NCBI RefSeq assembly: GCF_027257155.1
Contig: NZ_JAPWDU010000004.1
Location: 496,001-560,000, forward strand
Source: Cerasicoccus sp. TK19100
Lineage (GTDB): Bacteria; Verrucomicrobiota; Verrucomicrobiia; Opitutales; Cerasicoccaceae
DNA length: 64,000 nucleotides
Direction of reading: 5' to 3'
Shown in pieces: positions 33,040 to 41,583 of the stretch. A model generated the notes under the pieces. That model did not search any database. It worked only from the letters and a program-made list of their open reading frames with translations, and was not told the DNA's origin. Position numbers and translations under genes: made by a program. Position 1 is the stretch's first letter, and each line of letters opens with the position of its first letter.

Positions 33040-33978
33040 ATGAAGCCCGACCCAAACGCCGTGTGCGAATTTCTCCGCGATTATCAGAACTCCCTTTGTG
33101 CGCGGCTGGAGGCCTTTGCGCCGCACCAGCCGTTTAAAGCCGACCAGTGGGAGCGCGCGGAAGGCGGCGGTGGCGAATCACGCGTGCTGGCCGATGGCGA
33201 CATTTTTGAAAAGGCAGGCGTCAACTTCTCCGATGTCCGGGGGAAATCCCTGCCGCCGAGCGCGACGGCGCATCGACCGCAGCTCGCCGGGCGCAGCTTT
33301 CGCGCAATGGGCGTCAGCGTGGTGATCCACCCGCGCAACCCCTACGCACCGACGAGCCACGCCAATGTCCGCTTTTTCATTGCCGAAAAGGAAGGCGAGC
33401 CGGCTGTATGGTGGTTTGGCGGCGGCTTTGACCTGACCCCGTATTACGGCTTCGTCGAGGACGCGCAGGACTGGCATCAGACAGCGCGCCAAGCCTGCCA
33501 GCCCTTCGGTGTCGATCTCTACCCGCGCTTCAAGAAATGGTGCGACGAGTATTTTCACCTCAAGCATCGCAACGAAGCGCGCGGCGTAGGCGGGTTGTTT
33601 TTCGACGACTATAACGAGCACAATTTCGAGCATGCCTTTGGCTTCATGAAGAGCGTCGCCCAAGCCTACCCGGATGCCTATGCGCCGATTGTCGAGCGTC
33701 GCAAGGACACCAACTTCGGCCTCAAAGAACGTCAGTGGCAGCTTTACCGCCGCGGCCGCTACGTGGAGTTCAACCTGCTCTACGACCGCGGCACCCTCTT
33801 TGGCCTGCAAAGCGGCGGGCGCACGGAATCGATATTGATGTCCCTGCCACCGCTGGTCCGCTGGGATTACGATTACCAACCCGAGGCTGGCAGCCGTGAA
33901 GCTGCCCTAGCGGACTTTATCAAGCCACGTGACTGGGTCGGTGCCGACGGCGAACCGCTGGAGATTGAGATCGATTAA
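33040..33978 (+). CDS. hemF: Oxygen-dependent coproporphyrinogen III oxidase
   Basis: 312 residues from the ATG at 33040. The frame stays open far upstream, across the antisense of mpl, but that part is not protein-like for this family. Family hallmarks are [73 protein letters not shown], and [17 protein letters not shown]. It decarboxylates coproporphyrinogen III to protoporphyrinogen IX using O2 in the cytoplasm. Length is normal. hemE follows in the same direction after a 192-base gap with a dispersed inverted repeat. An O2-dependent HemF together with a cbb3 oxidase fits an aerobic or microaerobic organism. Confidence 0.96.
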   Translation: MKPDPNAVCEFLRDYQNSLCARLEAFAPHQPFKADQWERAEGGGGESRVLADGDIFEKAGVNFSDVRGKSLPPSATAHRPQLAGRSFRAMGVSVVIHPRNPYAPTSHANVRFFIAEKEGEPAVWWFGGGFDLTPYYGFVEDAQDWHQTARQACQPFGVDLYPRFKKWCDEYFHLKHRNEARGVGGLFFDDYNEHNFEHAFGFMKSVAQAYPDAYAPIVERRKDTNFGLKERQWQLYRRGRYVEFNLLYDRGTLFGLQSGGRTESILMSLPPLVRWDYDYQPEAGSREAALADFIKPRDWVGADGEPLEIEID

Positions 33979-33999
33979 GTCGTGGCCAGCGAGGCGCAG

Positions 34000-34150
34000 T
34001 TTTTAGCCACGGATGGACGCGGATGAAACACGGATGTTTTGACTTCGCCGTGAAGTTGCCGTTCTTTCCTGCCCAATCTTTTACGAAACACTGATCTACT
34101 AAAATTACGAACCGCCACGCTGATATCCGCGTTTCATCCGCGGCTAAAAA
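34000..34150. repeat. Inverted repeat with GCGGATGAAAC words between hemF and hemE
   Basis: The left arm (34000-34034) and right arm (34126-34150) share TTTAGCC-x-CGGATG and AAAC-x-CGGAT in inverted orientation. The left arm has an extra ten-base CGGATG-containing insertion. The centre is A+T-rich. It differs from the REP-like class in having no GTAG/GGAG start and no small hairpin in each arm. Confidence 0.5.
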
Positions 34151-34170
34151 AATCCGCATTCCGCACTCCA

Positions 34171-35205
34171 ATGACTTCCAAAGAACGATTTCTCGCCGCC
34201 GCAAACTGCCAGCCCGTTGACCGGCCACCAATCTGGATCATGCGCCAAGCGGGACGCTATCTGCCCGAATACCGCAAGCTCAAGGAGCAGTATGACTTCG
34301 TGACGATGGTCAAGACGCCGGAGCTGGCCACCGAGGTGACGCTGCAGCCGCTCAAGCGGTTTGCGCTCGATGCGGCGATTGTGTTTTCCGACATCCTCAT
34401 CGTGCCCGAGGCGCTGGGCCAGCCATACCATTTCCGCGATCAGGGGGGCATCGGCATGGATTTCGCCCTCGAAAGCGCGGCCGACATTGCCAAGCTCGAC
34501 GACGCCTCCGCCGTCAGTGAAAAGCTGACCTACATTGCCGACGCATTGAAAATGGTGCGCAGCGAAGTCGGAGAGGAAAAGGCCGTGCTGGGCTTTGCGG
34601 GCTCCCCCTGGACCCTCGCCTGCTACATGGTCGAGGGCGGCAGTTCGAAGGACTTTACCCGCATCAAGGCGCTATTTTATCAGGACCGCAAAACGTTCGA
34701 TCAGCTAATGACCAAGCTGGCCTCTGCCTGCGCGGAGCTCCTCAAGATGCAGCTCGCCGCCGGGGCCGATTGCGTGCAGCTCTTTGACAGCTGGGCCAGC
34801 GCGTGCGCCGGTGTGGACTACCACGAGATGTCGCTGCGCTGGATCCGACAGATCATCGATGAGCTGCCCGCCGACGCGCCGATCATTCTCTTTGCCAAGG
34901 GCATGGCGCATCATGTAGACACCTTGTCCGCCAGTGGTGCCAAAGTGCTCGGCATGGACTGGACCGTCAACCTGCCCGAGATGCGTGAGCGCGCTCCGGC
35001 GAACATTGCCCTCCAGGGCAACCTCGACCCCACACTGCTCAGCACCTCGCCAGAAATCGTCCGCCGCGCCGCCGAAGACCTGCTCAATGCGATGAACAAC
35101 GCTCCGGGCCACATCGTAAACCTCGGCCATGGCATTCTGCCCAGCGCTCATGTCGAGTGCGTCGAGACGCTGGTCAACACGGTCGTCGAGCGCGGAGCCA
35201 AATAG
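34171..35205 (+). CDS. hemE: Uroporphyrinogen decarboxylase
   Basis: 344 residues. The substrate-binding N-terminus PVDRPPIWIMRQAGRYLPEY is the family signature. Further conserved parts are FSDILIVPEALG and the catalytic Asp in that segment, GFAGSPWTLACYMVEGG, LFDSWASACAGVDYHEM, LQGNLDPTLL and FNLGHGI-like IVNLGHGILPSAHVECV. It converts uroporphyrinogen III to coproporphyrinogen III, the step just before HemF. Length is normal. Confidence 0.97.
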   Translation: MTSKERFLAAANCQPVDRPPIWIMRQAGRYLPEYRKLKEQYDFVTMVKTPELATEVTLQPLKRFALDAAIVFSDILIVPEALGQPYHFRDQGGIGMDFALESAADIAKLDDASAVSEKLTYIADALKMVRSEVGEEKAVLGFAGSPWTLACYMVEGGSSKDFTRIKALFYQDRKTFDQLMTKLASACAELLKMQLAAGADCVQLFDSWASACAGVDYHEMSLRWIRQIIDELPADAPIILFAKGMAHHVDTLSASGAKVLGMDWTVNLPEMRERAPANIALQGNLDPTLLSTSPEIVRRAAEDLLNAMNNAPGHIVNLGHGILPSAHVECVETLVNTVVERGAK

Positions 35206-35243
35206 GCATTTACCCCCAGGGCGTTATATGCCATACCCGTGGC

Positions 35244-35666
35244 ATGCAACGCTTGGTCATACTTTCGCTGTTTCTGCTAAGCCTCAGCCTTGGGGCCGTG
35301 CCGCCGGGACACCGTAAGCATCCGCCAAAGCTGTTAACCGAAACACGACTAGTCGGCCACTGGCACAGCACATCACTGAGCGGCGACGCCGTCGGGCTGG
35401 CAGTGAGCGATGTCGTGGTGGAGTTTCACGGCAGCAAAAAGTTTCACGCCACGATCAACATGAACATCGGTGGACCTTCCGTTTATGAGGGTGAATATCA
35501 CGCCCGCCGCCAGATGCTAACGCTGCACCCCGTCTCACAAAGCGCCATTCCCTGCACGGTGACATTCCACTCGGACGACAAGATCACGATCGTTGCGACA
35601 CAACAGGGCGTCACCGCCGTCTTCGAGCGCGGCCAAGCCCCAGCCTCGTCCGGCAGCTGGTTTTAG
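35244..35666 (+). CDS. Small secreted protein, unknown
   Basis: 140 residues from the ATG at 35244, chosen because it starts a signal peptide (MQRLVILSLFLLSLSLGAVP). The open frame reaches back into hemE, but that part is a shadow. The mature part is beta-rich and resembles a lipocalin-like stress or extracellular domain of the type GHWHSTSLSGDAVGLAVSD, then VYEGEYHARRQMLTLHP. It may be a small ligand-binding barrel, but I do not recognise a family. It lies 38 bases after hemE. Confidence 0.55.
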   Translation: MQRLVILSLFLLSLSLGAVPPGHRKHPPKLLTETRLVGHWHSTSLSGDAVGLAVSDVVVEFHGSKKFHATINMNIGGPSVYEGEYHARRQMLTLHPVSQSAIPCTVTFHSDDKITIVATQQGVTAVFERGQAPASSGSWF

Positions 35667-35682
35667 CCGAGTGAACCGCTTG

Positions 35683-35703
35683 ATGATTAATGGGTTTAAT
35701 CAT
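35683..35703. promoter_or_regulatory. Perfect operator-like palindrome upstream of the LacI-family gene
   Basis: ATGATTAA-TGGGT-TTAATCAT has perfect eight-base arms and lies 47 bases before the start of the LacI-type regulator. The size and symmetry fit a LacI-family dimer or autoregulatory site. TTGACT (35709-35714) just downstream may be a -35 box. Confidence 0.4.
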
Positions 35704-35750
35704 TTGCTTTGACTTTTTGGGGCTAAGCCTGCTCTTTATCGGTTAGTTAA

Positions 35751-36755
35751 ATGGCCTCCCTGAAAGAAATCGCAAAGGATGTTGGCGTCTCACATGCGCT
35801 GGTGTCACGAGTATTAAGCAACCGGATGGGGACGACCCGCGTCAGCGAGAAGACCCGCCAGAGAATTCTGGATCGCGCCAAAGAGCTTAACTATACCCCC
35901 AATCCCCTGGCAGTGGCGCTCAAGCGCGGTCGAAAAGGTGCCGTCGGCGTGTTCCTGCACGGAGTCGGCATCCCCGGCAGCGAGATGTCACTGAAATTCA
36001 TCCAGTCAGCCGGTCGCGCATTGTCCGCCAATGGCTACAATTTGTGGATGCAGTTTTTTGAGAAAAAAGAGGAGTTTCTCGCCGCGTGCAACGAAGAGCT
36101 CATGAGCAAGGTCGATGGGCTGATCCTCGCCGGTCTCGCCCACGAAGAGCTCGCCGAAAACGTCATTGAAATTGAAAAACGCGGCCTGCCCGTCGTCCTC
36201 TCATGCCACGGCAACATGGAGAAGTTCGGGCTGACGAATTTTCAGGTCGACGCCGAACAGCAGTCCTACCTAACAACCAAACATTTATTGGAATGCGGCT
36301 GCAAGGAAGTGGCGCATTTTTTCAGCATGCCGCTGCGCTATCGCGGCTATATCCGCGCCCACGAGGAGTTCGGCATCACGCCCAAGGACCATCTAACGGT
36401 GCCCGCCCGTGGCTATCAGACAAAAAGTGGCCACGACGCCATGGCGCACCTGTTCGACAACAACATCAAGTTCGACGGCATTTCCGCGCAGTCAGACGGC
36501 CAAGCTGCTGGCGTTTACCACTACCTGGCCGAGCGGGGAATCTCTCGCGAAAACTGGCCGCTGGTTACCGGCATTGACGACTCCCCAATTGCACACGACT
36601 TCAGCCTGATAAAGCTCACCAGTGCCACCGCCGAAATGGAGCGCTGCGCCGAGCTCGCAGTGAAGGCGGTGCATAACAAAATCGAAAGCGAACCCGTCGA
36701 AGAGCAGCACGTGGAGCCGCAGTTAATGATCCGCGAATCGACCAGCCGCAAATAG
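35751..36755 (+). CDS. LacI-family transcriptional regulator
   Basis: 334 residues. Residues 1-55 are the LacI helix-turn-helix and hinge (SLKEIAKDVGVSHALVSRVL, then LNYTPNPLAVALKRGRKGAV). Residues 60-330 are a periplasmic-binding-protein-like sensor for a sugar or related ligand. It lies upstream of the ABC importer operon in the same direction, so it likely controls uptake. Candidate operators are at 35683-35703, 36848-36859 and 36984-36993. The inducer is unknown. Confidence 0.92.
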   Translation: MASLKEIAKDVGVSHALVSRVLSNRMGTTRVSEKTRQRILDRAKELNYTPNPLAVALKRGRKGAVGVFLHGVGIPGSEMSLKFIQSAGRALSANGYNLWMQFFEKKEEFLAACNEELMSKVDGLILAGLAHEELAENVIEIEKRGLPVVLSCHGNMEKFGLTNFQVDAEQQSYLTTKHLLECGCKEVAHFFSMPLRYRGYIRAHEEFGITPKDHLTVPARGYQTKSGHDAMAHLFDNNIKFDGISAQSDGQAAGVYHYLAERGISRENWPLVTGIDDSPIAHDFSLIKLTSATAEMERCAELAVKAVHNKIESEPVEEQHVEPQLMIRESTSRK

Positions 36756-36847
36756 CCAAATACCACCGCAATCGCGGTGACACCATACGCCCAGCGGTGA
36801 CTATTCGTCCTAATGCTAAGGCAAAGCGAGGCCTCTATCCACCCAGA

Positions 36848-36859
36848 TAACACGTGTAA
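36848..36859. promoter_or_regulatory. TAACACGTGTAA motif upstream of the ABC importer
   Basis: Near-palindrome around ACACGTGT. A close relative (TTACACGTATAA) occurs at 43824-43835, just before the secreted-protein gene after the importer. Both are candidate sites for one regulator. Confidence 0.35.
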
Positions 36860-36943
36860 CCAAAAATACGCTGGATGGAAAACCTACCGAGCCTAACAAG
36901 AACGAGACAGAGCCTAACAAGTTAAATTTTTTACCGTAATTCG

Positions 36944-36974
36944 TTGACAGCAAAAGCGACGCAACCCGTATTAT
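36944..36974 (+). promoter_or_regulatory. Sigma70-like promoter of the ABC importer operon
   Basis: TTGACA at 36944-36949 and TATTAT at 36969-36974 with a 19-base spacer, about 110 bases before the first importer gene. The 329-base gap otherwise holds only the operator-like palindromes. Confidence 0.5.
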
Positions 36975-36983
36975 CGCTTTTTC

Positions 36984-36993
36984 AACCATGGTT
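36984..36993. promoter_or_regulatory. AACCATGGTT palindrome just downstream of the -10 box
   Basis: A perfect ten-base palindrome at about the expected transcription start. It could block transcription if bound. The regulator is unknown; the LacI-family protein encoded upstream is the obvious candidate. Confidence 0.35.
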
Positions 36994-37084
36994 TAGCAGT
37001 TGGCCCAAACTACTGCTGCTATCCAAATCTCCTTCCAATTTCCCAACCCCGAGTCTCGACACAGATCGGTAATTCGCCCCCCAC

Positions 37085-40000
37085 ATGTCCCTCCCCCCTT
37101 CCGGATCCAAGCTCAAAGGTATTGGCAAATTTTTTGGCCTCTTTGCCGCCGTCGCGGTCGGTTTCTATGTCCTGCTTCTGCTGTTAAACTGGGCACTCTC
37201 GCCTGAGATACAGTCCGAAAAGCTACCAGTACCACCCGAAATAGCCGAGAAAATGCAGGCTCTTCGCTCGGAGTCCTGGGAGGTCGACCCAGATAACCCG
37301 CCGCAAAATTACGTCGCCGTGGACTACTCCGAGGGCGAGACCGCTGCCTGGTGGCCCAAGGGGCAATCCAAAGTCATCGACCAGGCCGTTGCCAATGGCG
37401 ACCTCCCCCCAGTAGCCGAGCGCGTGGGCCCGGAACCTGTTGTTTTAAAGGGATCCGACGGCATTGGCGAATATGGTGGCACCTGGATGCGCCTGGGCAC
37501 GAATAACGACTGGGGCATCATGAGCTGGCGATTGTCGGGCTCCAACCTCGTCCGTTGGTCACCAATGGGCTATCCGATCGTCCCACACATTGCCAAGAGC
37601 TGGTCCCGCAATGAGGATGCAACCGAGTGGACCTTCACGCTGCGCAAGGGCGTGCACTGGTCCGACGGACACCCGCTCACCACTGAGGATGTTCGCTTCT
37701 ATTGGGAGGATGTCGAACTCGGGCTGGACGATGGACAAGTCGCCAGTTGGCTCGCCCCGGGTGGCGTCGCGGCCGAAGTGGAGATCATCGACGACTACAC
37801 CTTCAAGTTCAAATTCGCCAAGCCCTATGGTGCCTTCCTCGAAATGCTGGCCAGCAACGTCTTTTACAAATTCATGATGCCCAAGCACTACCTGCTCCAG
37901 TATCACGAAAAAATCGGCGACGAGGAAAAGATCGAAGAACTGCGTGTGCAGATGGGCCTCTCGACCAAAAAGGCAGTCTGGAACGCGGTTAGCAACACCA
38001 TCACCAACCCCGAACGCCCTACGCTCAATCCCTGGATCGCCCGCTCCGAGCAAGGCACGCCTCCGATCTACTTTGTCCGCAACCCCTACTACTTTGCCGT
38101 CGATGAGGCGGGCAACCAGCTCCCCTACATTGATCAGGTGATGTTCGAGGTGAAGCACCCGCAGCTCATTCCGGTCGCCGCGTCCGCCGGGTCTGCCAGC
38201 ATGCAGGGGCGCAATCTGTCCTTCGACAACTACACGCTCCTCATGGAAGGCACCGACCCGGGCGGCTACGAGCTGCTCCACTGGTTTAACCCCTCACGCT
38301 CAGCATGGACCATTTTCCCCAACCTGAATCGCCGCGCGTTTGACAACGACCCTGCTTCCCAATGGAAGGTCCAATACCTCACCGATAAACGCTTCCGCCA
38401 AGCCCTCTCCCTCGCCATTGACCGGCAGACGATCATTGACTCCGTTTACCACGGCATCGGCGAGCCTGCGCAGCTCGATCCCGGTCGCAGCTCTCCCTAC
38501 TTCAACGAAAACCTGCTCAAATCTTTCACCGAATTCGACCCCGAGCGCGCCAACCAACTCCTCGACGAAGTGGGCTTGAGCAAGCGAGGCCCCGATGGCA
38601 TGCGCGTGGCCGAGGACGGCACGCCGATCACCTTCTACATAGACTTTACCAGCTACACCGGCGAAGGCCCGGCGCAATTCGTAATCGATGATTGGCGAGA
38701 CGTCGGCATCCGCGCGATTCACCGCGAACGCAACCGCGGACTCTGGGGCCAAGAGCGCCTGGCACTCAAGCAGGACTTCGTCATCTGGGCCGGCGAAAGC
38801 GAATTCATCCCTCTGTTAGAAATCCGCAACTTCGTGCCCACCAACGCCTGGTCCCTCCACGCACCCGCCTACGGCCAGTGGTTTGACAATGGCGGCACGG
38901 AAGGCACCCCGATGCAGAGCGGCTTTGCCCAAGAGCCCCCAGTCGGTAGTGCGATCCGCAAGGCCATGGATTACTGGAACCAAATGCTCGATGCCTCCAA
39001 CGAAGAGGAACGCATAAAGCTGTTTTCCCAAATTGCCGACCTGGCCGCAGAGGAAGTCTGGACCATCAGTATCGCCACACCTCCGCCGTTCCTGATCGTC
39101 AAAGACAAAGATCTGAAAAACGTTCCCGACAAGGCCGTCTACGGTGCGCCATATAACAGCCCGGCCAACACCGCAATCGATACCTACTATTTCGAAAACC
39201 TCGAGGAAAATCCGGCCATCACCGCACAGATCGCCAACGTCATGGCCGGCCCGCTGCCCAGTAAGTTTACCCTCGGCAGCGAAGGCCGCGTTCTCGAAAC
39301 CTCATTTACGGAGAAGCTCTCCAAAATGGTTCCGTGGCTCTGGACGATTTGCCTGATCGGCTTCCTCATCATGATGGCGACCAAGCACCCCTACGTCGCG
39401 CGCCGCCTCCTGATCATGGTCCCCACGTTGTTCATTGTGTCGATCATCGTGTTCATTGTCATCCAAATGCCGCCGGGCAATTTCGTGGAGACGAAAATTA
39501 TCCAGCTACAAATGGACGGTGACGAGGAGGCCATCGAGCAAGTCGAGCAATTGACAGTACTCTTCAACCTCGAGGACCCAGTTTGGAAACAGTATTTAAA
39601 ATGGTCCGGCCTGCAGTGGTTTGTTACTTATGATGCCGGAGACAAAGGCCTCCTCCAGGGGGAGCTCGGCATCTCGATGCAAACGCTACGATCGGTCAAC
39701 GACACGGTGGAGGAGCGCGCATTGCTCACCATGGCGATCTCCCTCCTCACGGTGCTCTTCACCTGGGCGGTCGCGCTACCAATCGGCATTTATACGGCCG
39801 TGCGCCAATACTCCATCGGTGATTATGCGCTAACCTTCATCGGCTTCATCGGCATGTGCGTGCCCAACTTCCTGCTCGCTATCTTGATGATGTATTGGGC
39901 CAACAAATACTTTGGCGTTAATGTAACCGGCCTGTTCTCCCCCGAATACGCGACCGACCCCAGCTGGTCCTGGGGCAAGTTCGTCGACCTCCTACTGCAC

Positions 40001-40417
40001 CTGATCGTGCCCATCATCGTGATCGGCACAGCGGGCACTGCGGGCATGATCCGCGTGATGCGCGCCAACCTCCTGGACGAGTTGCGCAAGCCCTACGTGA
40101 CAACGGCGATGGCCAAAGGCGTCAAGCCGTTCAAACTGCTCATCAAGTATCCCGTGCGCCTGGCGATCAACCCGTTCATCTCCGGCATCGGCGGCCTGTT
40201 CCCGAGCATGCTTTCCGGCGGCTCGATCACAGCCATCATCCTGGCGCTGCCGATGATCGGCCCATTGCTCCTCGACGGCCTGCTCACGGAAGACTTCTAC
40301 CTCGCCGGCTCCCTCCTGATGGTGTTCAGCCTGTTGGGCATCGCCGGCACCCTCGTCAGCGACATCCTGCTACTGCTGGTTGATCCGCGAATCCGCATGG
40401 ACGGAGGTTCAAAATGA
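37085..40417 (+). CDS. ABC importer: substrate-binding domain fused to DppB-type permease
   Basis: 1110 residues. A membrane helix at about 12-36 anchors the N-terminus. Residues about 130-690 are an SBP_bac_5 domain of the peptide/opine/nickel class (WTFTLRKGVHWSDGHPLTTE, then RFRQALSLAIDRQTIID). A helix at about 755-770 re-enters the membrane, and residues about 775-1105 are a DppB-like permease (YVARRLLIMVPTLFIVSIIV, with the EAA-like loop RVMRANLLDELRKPYVTTAM). Normally these are two separate proteins. Continuous coding from end to end with no stop supports a real fusion. The binding domain would be tethered on the periplasmic side next to its pore. It is followed by the partner permease with a four-base overlap. 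Confidence 0.9.
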   Translation: MSLPPSGSKLKGIGKFFGLFAAVAVGFYVLLLLLNWALSPEIQSEKLPVPPEIAEKMQALRSESWEVDPDNPPQNYVAVDYSEGETAAWWPKGQSKVIDQAVANGDLPPVAERVGPEPVVLKGSDGIGEYGGTWMRLGTNNDWGIMSWRLSGSNLVRWSPMGYPIVPHIAKSWSRNEDATEWTFTLRKGVHWSDGHPLTTEDVRFYWEDVELGLDDGQVASWLAPGGVAAEVEIIDDYTFKFKFAKPYGAFLEMLASNVFYKFMMPKHYLLQYHEKIGDEEKIEELRVQMGLSTKKAVWNAVSNTITNPERPTLNPWIARSEQGTPPIYFVRNPYYFAVDEAGNQLPYIDQVMFEVKHPQLIPVAASAGSASMQGRNLSFDNYTLLMEGTDPGGYELLHWFNPSRSAWTIFPNLNRRAFDNDPASQWKVQYLTDKRFRQALSLAIDRQTIIDSVYHGIGEPAQLDPGRSSPYFNENLLKSFTEFDPERANQLLDEVGLSKRGPDGMRVAEDGTPITFYIDFTSYTGEGPAQFVIDDWRDVGIRAIHRERNRGLWGQERLALKQDFVIWAGESEFIPLLEIRNFVPTNAWSLHAPAYGQWFDNGGTEGTPMQSGFAQEPPVGSAIRKAMDYWNQMLDASNEEERIKLFSQIADLAAEEVWTISIATPPPFLIVKDKDLKNVPDKAVYGAPYNSPANTAIDTYYFENLEENPAITAQIANVMAGPLPSKFTLGSEGRVLETSFTEKLSKMVPWLWTICLIGFLIMMATKHPYVARRLLIMVPTLFIVSIIVFIVIQMPPGNFVETKIIQLQMDGDEEAIEQVEQLTVLFNLEDPVWKQYLKWSGLQWFVTYDAGDKGLLQGELGISMQTLRSVNDTVEERALLTMAISLLTVLFTWAVALPIGIYTAVRQYSIGDYALTFIGFIGMCVPNFLLAILMMYWANKYFGVNVTGLFSPEYATDPSWSWGKFVDLLLHLIVPIIVIGTAGTAGMIRVMRANLLDELRKPYVTTAMAKGVKPFKLLIKYPVRLAINPFISGIGGLFPSMLSGGSITAIILALPMIGPLLLDGLLTEDFYLAGSLLMVFSLLGIAGTLVSDILLLLVDPRIRMDGGSK

Positions 40418-41580
40418 GCGAAGAAATTAAAAAATCCGGCATGACCCCCACTCCGCCCCGCGACCACCCGAAGCCCACGGCTGACGATCCCGACGAAAAG
40501 CCAGCCCAGGTCATCGACAACCTGTCGCAATGGCAACTCATCCGCCTGCGCTTTCTCAAACACAAGCCAGCCGTCATCTCGATGTTCCTACTGATGGTGC
40601 TCTACTCCATCGCGGTCATCGCCGAGTTCGTCGCTCCGTATAACAAAGACTACGGCAACGTGGACTACATTTACTGCCCTCCGCAGATGCCCAAGTTCAG
40701 CTTTGAGCACGGCATTTACACGGACAAACTTGAGCGCGCGAAGGACCCCGTTTCGCTCAAGAATTACTACGTGCATACGGGAGAAATTACCAAGCTCGGT
40801 TTCTTCGTGAAAGGCGAGGAGACGAAGCTCATGGGCTTCATCCCGATCGAGCGCCGCCTCTTCGGGGCCCAGAGTGATCAGGACGCGCCATTCTATTTTC
40901 TGGGCGCGGATAAGTTCGGGCGCGATTTGTATTCCCGCCTCGTCTATGGCTCTCGGATCAGTCTTTCCATCGGCATCGTGTCGATCATTACCACCTTCCT
41001 ACTGGGTGCCGTGATCGGTGGTATCTCCGGATACATGGGCGGCACGGTGGATATGATCATCCAGCGCTCCATGGAGATCATTAACGCCTTTCCGCAGCTA
41101 CCACTTTGGCTCGCGCTCGCCGCCGTGATGCCCGGCGACTGGCCACCAATTAAGGTTTATTTCGCGATCACCATCGTGCTGTCGATCTTTGGTTGGACCG
41201 GCCTCGCGCGCTTGGTCCGTGGTAAGATTCTTTCGCTGCGCGAGGAGGATTACGCCGTGGCTGCGAGTCTCCTGGGTGCCAGCCACAGTCGCATTTTGTT
41301 CCGCCACCTGCTGCCGGGCTTTACCAGCCACATCATCGTCAGCCTGTCGCTCAGCGTGCCGGGGATGATCCTTGGCGAAACCGCGCTGTCGTTCCTCGGA
41401 CTGGGCCTGCGCCCACCGGTTGTCAGTTGGGGCGTGCTCCTGCAGGAGTGCCTGAACATCGACATTGTCGCCAATTACCCTTGGCTGCTGATGCCGGTGA
41501 TCTTCATCATCATTACCGTTCTTTGCTTTAACTTCTTCGGCGACGGCATGCGTGACGCGGCCGACCCCTACGCCCGCTAA
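40414..41580 (+). CDS. ABC importer permease, DppC type
   Basis: 388 residues. It has a long cytoplasmic N-terminus, TM1 (AVISMFLLMVLYSIAVIAEF), a large periplasmic insertion of about 110 residues, and the C-terminal permease core with the EAA loop (LSLREEDYAVAASLLGASHS, then HLLPGF). It starts four bases before the end of the fusion gene (ATGA) and is followed three bases later by the ATPase gene. The insertion between TM1 and the core is larger than in typical DppC and resembles YejE-type permeases. It pairs with the DppB domain of the fusion protein. Confidence 0.92.
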   Translation: MSEEIKKSGMTPTPPRDHPKPTADDPDEKPAQVIDNLSQWQLIRLRFLKHKPAVISMFLLMVLYSIAVIAEFVAPYNKDYGNVDYIYCPPQMPKFSFEHGIYTDKLERAKDPVSLKNYYVHTGEITKLGFFVKGEETKLMGFIPIERRLFGAQSDQDAPFYFLGADKFGRDLYSRLVYGSRISLSIGIVSIITTFLLGAVIGGISGYMGGTVDMIIQRSMEIINAFPQLPLWLALAAVMPGDWPPIKVYFAITIVLSIFGWTGLARLVRGKILSLREEDYAVAASLLGASHSRILFRHLLPGFTSHIIVSLSLSVPGMILGETALSFLGLGLRPPVVSWGVLLQECLNIDIVANYPWLLMPVIFIIITVLCFNFFGDGMRDAADPYAR

Positions 41581-41583
41581 ACC

